A stretch of 64,000 nt of DNA from Zoogloeaceae bacterium. GTDB taxonomy: Bacteria; Pseudomonadota; Gammaproteobacteria; Burkholderiales; Rhodocyclaceae. The notes beneath the pieces were generated by a model. That model was not told the origin of the DNA. It saw only the letters and a list, made by a program, of their open reading frames with translations, and did not search any database. How positions within the stretch are numbered: the first letter of the stretch is position 1; every line of letters begins with the position of its first letter. Below are positions 63,895 to 64,000 of this stretch, one piece after another. Position numbers and translations under genes: made by a program. The stretch spans positions 1,240,001-1,304,000 of the forward strand of contig JACKMA010000001.1 of assembly GCA_024235635.1 (NCBI GenBank), read 5' to 3'.

Positions 63895-64000
63895 ATGTAC
63901 GTACTTTTCGAAGAGGACGGTCATTTCAAGGCCGGCACCATCCTGCAGGACAGCGGCGCCTCGCTGCAGGTCGAGAACACCCACGGCAAGCGCCTCAAGC
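63895..64000 (+). CDS. RNB-domain (RNase II/R-like) exoribonuclease, 5' end only
   Basis: ATG 63895 starts MYVLFEEDGHFKAGTILQDSG, the N-terminal fragment of betaproteobacterial ribonuclease catalytic-domain proteins; only about 35 residues are inside the window and no catalytic motif is reached. Identification is from the start only. Confidence 0.7.
   Translation, partial: MYVLFEEDGHFKAGTILQDSGASLQVENTHGKRLK

Overview
The window is about 66% GC, densely coded and free of visible IS elements, CRISPR arrays, tRNA or rRNA genes. The gene order mpl / tlpA-like / aroQ / accB-accC-prmA / DUF3426 protein / PfkB-family kinase, the NasA-NirBD type nitrate assimilation genes, a PrsR-type regulator and an RNB-domain exoribonuclease suggest a betaproteobacterium, most likely Rhodocyclales (Thauera/Azoarcus/Zoogloea-like). 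That placement is an inference from gene content and order; no marker gene was aligned.

Layout. (1) 1-12.5 kb: housekeeping genes (peptidoglycan recycling ligase, thioredoxin-like protein, type II dehydroquinase, acetyl-CoA carboxylase AccB/AccC, ribosomal protein methyltransferase, SlyB-like lipoprotein, sugar/nucleoside kinase, SixA, CBS protein, a membrane diguanylate cyclase). (2) 12.6-22.1 kb: nitrate assimilation: nasA, nirB, a 30-residue ORF, nirD, a NarK-type transporter and a PP2C phosphatase-Ser/Thr kinase fusion. nasA and nirB each have a -24/-12 (sigma-54) promoter; nasA also has a near-perfect NtrC-type site, and nirB has a structured 177-nt leader. (3) 22.3-26.7 kb: two multidomain orphans, a TPR-GT9-FkbM fusion and a MORN-repeat/C13-peptidase fusion. 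(4) 26.7-47.9 kb: a polysaccharide locus. A sigma-54 activator of the PrsR type (minus strand) is followed by a ten-gene, translationally coupled operon (plus strand): four glycosyltransferases, a heparinase II/III-like protein, two APH-fold kinases, an ABC exporter, a polysaccharide deacetylase-like protein and an AlgE-like outer-membrane porin. It converges with a minus-strand operon encoding a P-loop NTPase, an atypical ABC exporter, an esterase-like hydrolase and a membrane histidine kinase. Both operons have sigma-54 promoters and share a GGGA-N5-TCCC palindrome in their control regions. (5) 48.2-52 kb: an ArsS-like radical SAM enzyme, a solute symporter, a small protein and a patatin. 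(6) 52.1-57.9 kb: a nitrate-type ABC importer (minus strand) preceded by a sigma-54 promoter and a leader that looks like an ANTAR (NasT/NasR) antitermination switch with a full intrinsic terminator; divergent to it is a protein made of three tandem GAF-like repeats. (7) 57.9-64 kb: bacteriohemerythrin, HD-GYP phosphodiesterase, UppP, esterase, methyltransferase, RarD-like permease and the start of an RNB exoribonuclease.

How the parts fit. Two nitrate uptake systems (NarK and NrtABC-type) feed NasA and NirBD. The control signals visible in DNA suggest nitrogen limitation acts through NtrC/sigma-54, and nitrate presence through leader antitermination. The polysaccharide locus appears to be a second sigma-54 regulon with its own activator and probably its own sensor kinase encoded at the opposite ends of the cluster. 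The combination of its genes does not match any pathway I can name and is the best candidate here for an undescribed system.
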